Origin: Setaria digitata
Lineage: Eukaryota; Nematoda; Chromadorea; Rhabditida; Setariidae
Length of the DNA: 43,918 nt
Direction: 5' to 3'
Assembly (NCBI GenBank): GCA_003640385.1
Contig: RCAB01000504.1
Span: 1-43,918, forward strand
Shown: positions 13,281-43,918 of the stretch, one piece after another
Layout: the number at the start of each line of letters is the position of its first letter
How positions within the stretch are numbered: position 1 is the first letter of the stretch
Notes under the pieces: generated by a model
What the model was told of the DNA's origin: nothing
Databases searched by the model: none
The model's input: only the letters and a program-made list of their open reading frames with translations
Program-made: the position numbers and the translations under genes

Positions 13281-13345
13281 CTTTGTAAAAGGGGAAAATT
13301 AATGCGCTGTATTCATTATTTTTCACGTCACGTCACGTGTGTTGG
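13281..13345 (-). promoter_or_regulatory. Candidate non-coding first exon and core promoter for QSOX
   Basis: On the minus strand a short island of more complex sequence ends in CTTTTACAAAG followed by the donor GTAATG (donor GT at 13279-13280). The nearest suitable 3' splice site on this strand is the one 12 nt before the QSOX ATG (4504), with no coding sequence between them. Immediately upstream in gene sense (13324-13340) is a cluster of ACGT elements. A non-coding exon joined to QSOX by an 8.8-kb intron would explain both orphan splice signals. This is inference; an unrelated non-coding transcript, or chance, is possible. Confidence 0.35.
13324..13340. promoter_or_regulatory. Overlapping CACGTCA/CACGTG elements (bZIP/bHLH-type sites)
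   Basis: The plus strand reads cacgtcacgtcacgtgt: two CACGTCA motifs (13324-13330, 13329-13335) and one CACGTG (13334-13339), with a 5-bp period. The other strand carries TGACGTG twice, the core of the XBP1/ATF6 unfolded-protein-response element; it also contains ACGTG, the HIF core. Such sites would suit a QSOX promoter, but which factor binds is unknown. Confidence 0.45.
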
Positions 13346-13449
13346 ATGTTGTTAAAGAAACATTTTACGACTTCTCTCCGATAAACAATAGTCACTTCGC
13401 ATTGGCACAATTTCCACATTTCAGTATTCTGTTTCAAGCTGACACTAAT

Positions 13450-14875
13450 TCCTTTTAATAATACCAAAAAAATTTTTTAAAAATTCGAAAAGTATTTTAA
13501 ACTATTCTGCTGTAGAATCAATTTCAATTAGCAACAATCATTTCCTACTACATAAAAATCCAGCATTATCATTGAGCCAGGAAAAGTTATCAAGCATAAA
13601 ATAATTAATCACTCAATTATTTGGTGCCACATCAAAAATGAATGAAATAAAAACAAAAATCATTTCATGAGAAAGTCCACGATGCGTTCCAATTAGTACA
13701 ATGTGAAATTAGAAATAACTGGAACAGAAGAAAAAAACAAAAAGAAAAAAAAAAATGGATAAAATTTACGGATGAATAAAAAAAAAAAAACACTGAAAAT
13801 TTTTCATCGATCTTCAAATTTATCCTTCCATTACTTCCTTTCCAAAACAGAAAACAAAATTTCTAATTTTTTTTTGTCTTCTCTTTTCATTGAAAAAATC
13901 AGCGCTCATCTGAAATAATACATCGCTTTTCTTAACCAGCACAAATATTTTGAAAATAAAAGATGCATGCAAAGAAGCATTTTCTTTTTCTTTTCTTCAG
14001 CCAAATGTTTGACAAAACTATTATTAGACATTATTTTATATGTTTACTCAGTCAGCCAATATATATATATATATATATATATATCTTAAATTTCATTTCA
14101 AAAATTCACAAAGATTCCATAAAAGGTGCGCATATAAGCAATTCTCAGAGGGTTGAAAATGAGAAGAAATATAAAGAAAAAGGCAAATACCACAAATAAA
14201 TACAAATAAAAATTTTTTTAGTATATTTTATTTATTCATTTCTTTTTCTTCTTTCTAAATTTCTTAATTTATTTAATTTTTCTCCACAGATCAAACCTCC
14301 CAACGGGGTCACTTTTTTTTTTTAAAAAAAAAAAAGAATAATTGCTATTCCTGTATTTCAATTTAACAATGACCTTGAAAAACAAAAATTTCGCACAGAA
14401 TTTAAACATTCATTAGCGAATGTTTACAAAAAAAAAAAAAGAAAAAAAAAAGGCTAGATACCTTAATAAAGCAAACTAAAACAATGTAATTGTAATCAAC
14501 TTCGGTATAACTCAAAAATTAAAACATGTTGGATTTTCTAAGCTATAGATTGGCAGACCAATCATTTCGAGTTAAGTTGTTTAGATATGTCAAGTACAAG
14601 TACACATATAGATATATACCAAGTACACATGTACTCCAAAAAATCAGAGGATAAAACAGGACATCAAAAATGTAACAGAAATTTTACAAGGTAGTGTAGC
14701 AAACCATATTTATCTAGATTGCGTGCTTGCTCAATAAAAAATAAAAAAAATCATAGGAAACCACAGAAATCTATGCTTTCTGATGAAAATACAATAAAGG
14801 ATATTTTTTGGTTTCCATTTTTTTTGGACAGTATAAATTAAAGAGCGAAATACTGACAGGTCTTGACTTGTTACC
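13450..14875. other. Intergenic sequence without recognisable genes
   Basis: AT-rich sequence with (AT)n at 14059-14084 and several A-runs. The open frame near 13963-14199 encodes an IYIYI run from the AT repeat and has no domain-like features. I see no RNA gene I could support. Confidence 0.5.
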
Positions 14876-15194
<319 letters not shown>

Positions 15195-15309
15195 CCACCA
15201 CAAAATAACAGTAAAATTCTTCCAATACAAAATTCTTCAAATTTTTTATATATTTGGATAGTATGATATTTGTTAAATATTAATCATACTGTCTTCGAAC
15301 ACAATGCTT

Positions 15310-15315
15310 TTTATT
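15310..15315 (-). terminator. AATAAA polyadenylation signal for the XPG gene
   Basis: Reverse strand AATAAA, 56-61 bases downstream of the TAG stop at 15371-15373. It is the first canonical signal after the stop and gives a short 3' UTR. Confidence 0.6.
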
Positions 15316-15370
15316 ATCGTGCTGTAATTAATATCCTGTAAATGACTTTCCTTTTCCTTAAAATAAACAG

Positions 15371-22830
<7,460 letters not shown>

Positions 22831-22845
22831 TACTGCAATGTATCA
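22831..22845 (-). promoter_or_regulatory. 3' splice site 2 nt upstream of the XPG start codon (likely spliced-leader acceptor)
   Basis: On the minus strand GATACATTGCAG is followed by TA and then the ATG at 22830. No coding exon lies before it. A 2-nt leader after a splice acceptor is typical of nematode SL trans-splicing. A conventional 5'-UTR intron is the alternative. Confidence 0.55.
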
Positions 22846-23088
22846 ATTTAACTTACTAATTTCACTTTGACACTTTCTACAAGATGTTTAATGGTTTTTT
22901 TTCTTTTTTTTTTTAAATTTTCACATTTTTCAACGTTGTTTTTAAAATTAAACATCCACGTAATTTTTCGTAATTCGTTTTTAACTTTATTAAAATTTTC
23001 AACTTACTATTAACAATACCGGCTCAAAGTGGTGGTTCTATATCCAGTATTCCTTCTACAAATACCACACCCTTGCATCTCTTATTCC

Positions 23089-23233
23089 TCTCAATCTCTC
23101 CCACAATGCTATCTCATCAAAATTATCGTTTCTATGCTTCAAATCTCTATTAGCATGCCTGTCTCGTAGATATAACATCACTTCCCGTATTTCATTTACT
23201 CTCAATCTCTTCCACAATGCTATCTCATCAAAA
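23089..23233. repeat. Repeated ~34-bp block at about 111-bp spacing, running into an assembly gap
   Basis: The block beginning tctcaatctctcccacaatg at 23089 recurs with one change at 23200, and the second copy runs straight into the 40-N gap at 23234-23273. This suggests a minisatellite, or part of a dispersed repeat, collapsed by the assembler. In reverse it reads FDEIALWERLR-like peptide twice, but with no gene context. Confidence 0.7.
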
Positions 23234-23301
23234 NNNNNNNNNNNNNNNNNNNNNNNNNNNNNNNNNNNNNNNNCTTCTATACTTTCGATTTCTACTACCA
23301 T

Positions 23302-23416
23302 AACTGTCTTGTAAATCTTACCATTCTACGCTTCCTCACCCATTTCTTTCTTCTTTTTNAAGTGTCTTGTAAATCTTACCATTCTACGCTTCCTCACCCA
23401 TTTCTTTCTTCTTTTT
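23302..23416. repeat. 57-bp direct duplication around a single N (contig seam)
   Basis: The block with tgtcttgtaaatcttaccat (23302-23358) is repeated at 23360-23416, separated by the N at 23359. The copies differ by one base near their start. Same pattern as the seams at 6683 and 9646. Confidence 0.85.
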
Positions 23417-24011
23417 CTGGTTTCAAACGTCACTGAATACTATTTCACCGATACTACCAATCTCGCCCCCATCCTTCTAACATTTTCAAATTCACAGTAA
23501 GTTATTCAAACCAAGGATAACATACGACTCGCTGGGAAACTGTAAGTGTATCATTTCGACTGGATGACAATGAAAAAATATTGATCTCAGCATTGCGCAA
23601 ATTATAGAAACGTATGTTGGATCATTTAAAATATAGTGGTTTTAGTCAAAAGGATCCTCAAATTTCACTTAAGAATTTCAAATTTAAATACCATTTTCAT
23701 ATGGAATGAAACATTTGCTGTCTACAATTGGTAAAAAAAAAGTCATAAACTATAATACTGTTAACCATTTGCTACCACTATTGCACTTTTTCTTACTTTG
23801 CTCAAATTTTTGAATAAAATATTTTATTCAAAAAAACTGTATAAAAATTCATTTTGATTAACATATAAAAGTGTGAGTGCTGCATAATTTCATCATATAT
23901 TCTCTCTTTTTTTTTTTTGTTTCCAATCTGTTGAGTTAAATTTTACTCTTTCTTCTTTAATTTTGACGACCATTTTATTGGAAATTATCAATTTCTCATT
24001 TCTTTTATGCC

Positions 24012-24059
24012 ATGTTCGATACAGCAATGCAATGGATTTACATTAATTTGTTAAATATC
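24012..24059 (+). CDS. Tentative first coding exon of the BLTP1 gene
   Basis: The first clearly conserved BLTP1 exon (24432) opens directly after a ctttctag acceptor in phase 0 and has no ATG before its membrane helix. A frame starting ATGTTCGATACAGC at 24012 runs 48 nt, 16 codons including AMQWIYINLL, to a possible donor GTTTGT at 24060, and its phase matches. The donor is weak, though BLTP1 uses several GTT donors. Other upstream exons cannot be excluded, and the N gap could hide the true one. Confidence 0.2.
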
Positions 24060-24431
24060 GTTTGTTTTTTTGCTTTTCAAAATTTCAACATTTTCAATTC
24101 TTATAGCTATTATTTTTGTAAGCATAAAATTTTTCTTCCTTTGAGCTGAAATTCCCATTTCTATTTTCTATTTTCTTTTTTTTTTTTTTTTTTTCAAATT
24201 AGATTTGTAATTTTCCTCCCGAAATTTCATTGGAATTCTCTTCATTAATTAATTTACAATTCCTTAAATATCATTTTTTGGAACAATTATCCGCACCCAA
24301 TGAATGTTATCAAATGATATCACTTTCATTCCTTCTTTCTCTCTTAGTTTTGTTTCTCATAGCTTCCAACTAATTTTTCAACTGATAATTAGTTTTTCTT
24401 TGTTTTTCTTTTTTCCTTCGAAACTTTCTAG

Positions 24432-43918
<19,487 letters not shown>

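Larger units (their letters stand above)
22846..24431. other. Divergent intergenic/promoter interval between XPG and BLTP1
   Basis: About 1.6 kb separates two head-to-head genes. It holds a duplicated block, a 40-N gap (23234-23273), another duplication at a single N (23359) and T-rich sequence towards the BLTP1 exon. No TATA or Inr could be assigned with confidence. It may also hide the first coding exon of BLTP1. Confidence 0.6.

Noticed and set aside
13963..14199. 78-codon plus-strand frame
   Set aside because: It includes an IYIYIYI run from an AT repeat, has no homology I recognise and carries the A/T composition of the surrounding intergenic DNA.
23056..23301. Minus-strand frame with repeated FDEIALWERLR
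   Set aside because: It spans a 40-N gap and is a two-copy repeat with no start, splice or neighbour context; listed as repeat, not gene.

Overview
This is a eukaryotic, very AT-rich window (long A and T homopolymers, many microsatellites). It holds three intron-rich protein genes. The 3' splice sites are compact (mostly TTTCAG, TTTTAG or TTACAG with little extended pyrimidine tract), and two start codons sit only 2 and 12 bases after a 3' splice site. That suggests a nematode with trans-splicing, and the intron sizes and AT content resemble a spirurid/filarial-type genome. The organism call is inference, not a direct reading.

Layout. (1) About 1-4491, minus strand: the 5' two-thirds or so of a quiescin sulfhydryl oxidase (QSOX) gene, with 8 coding exons in the window; the FAD-binding Erv/ALR part lies beyond the left edge. 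(2) 4.5-15.3 kb: a gene-poor interval full of simple repeats and two duplicated contig-end joins. Its one island of more complex sequence, near 13.28-13.45 kb, looks like a distal promoter plus a non-coding first exon for QSOX. (3) 15371-22830, minus strand: a complete XPG/ERCC5/RAD2-type nucleotide-excision-repair endonuclease in 20 exons. All phases fit and give 872 residues. (4) 22831-24431: a divergent intergenic or promoter interval with a repeat and a 40-N assembly gap. (5) From about 24.4 kb to the right edge, plus strand: the N-terminal ~1500 codons (29 exons) of a BLTP1-type bridge-like lipid transfer protein (KIAA1109 / Tweek / LPD-3). The gene continues off the window.

The three genes do not form a pathway: QSOX acts in secretory-pathway disulfide formation, XPG in nuclear DNA repair, and BLTP1 in lipid transfer at membrane contact sites. 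XPG and BLTP1 are divergently arranged and may share a promoter region. I derived the exon models by hand from splice sites, reading phase and remembered family conservation. No alignment was run. Four single- or multi-N joins mark assembly seams, and at least three are flanked by duplicated sequence that is probably artefactual.
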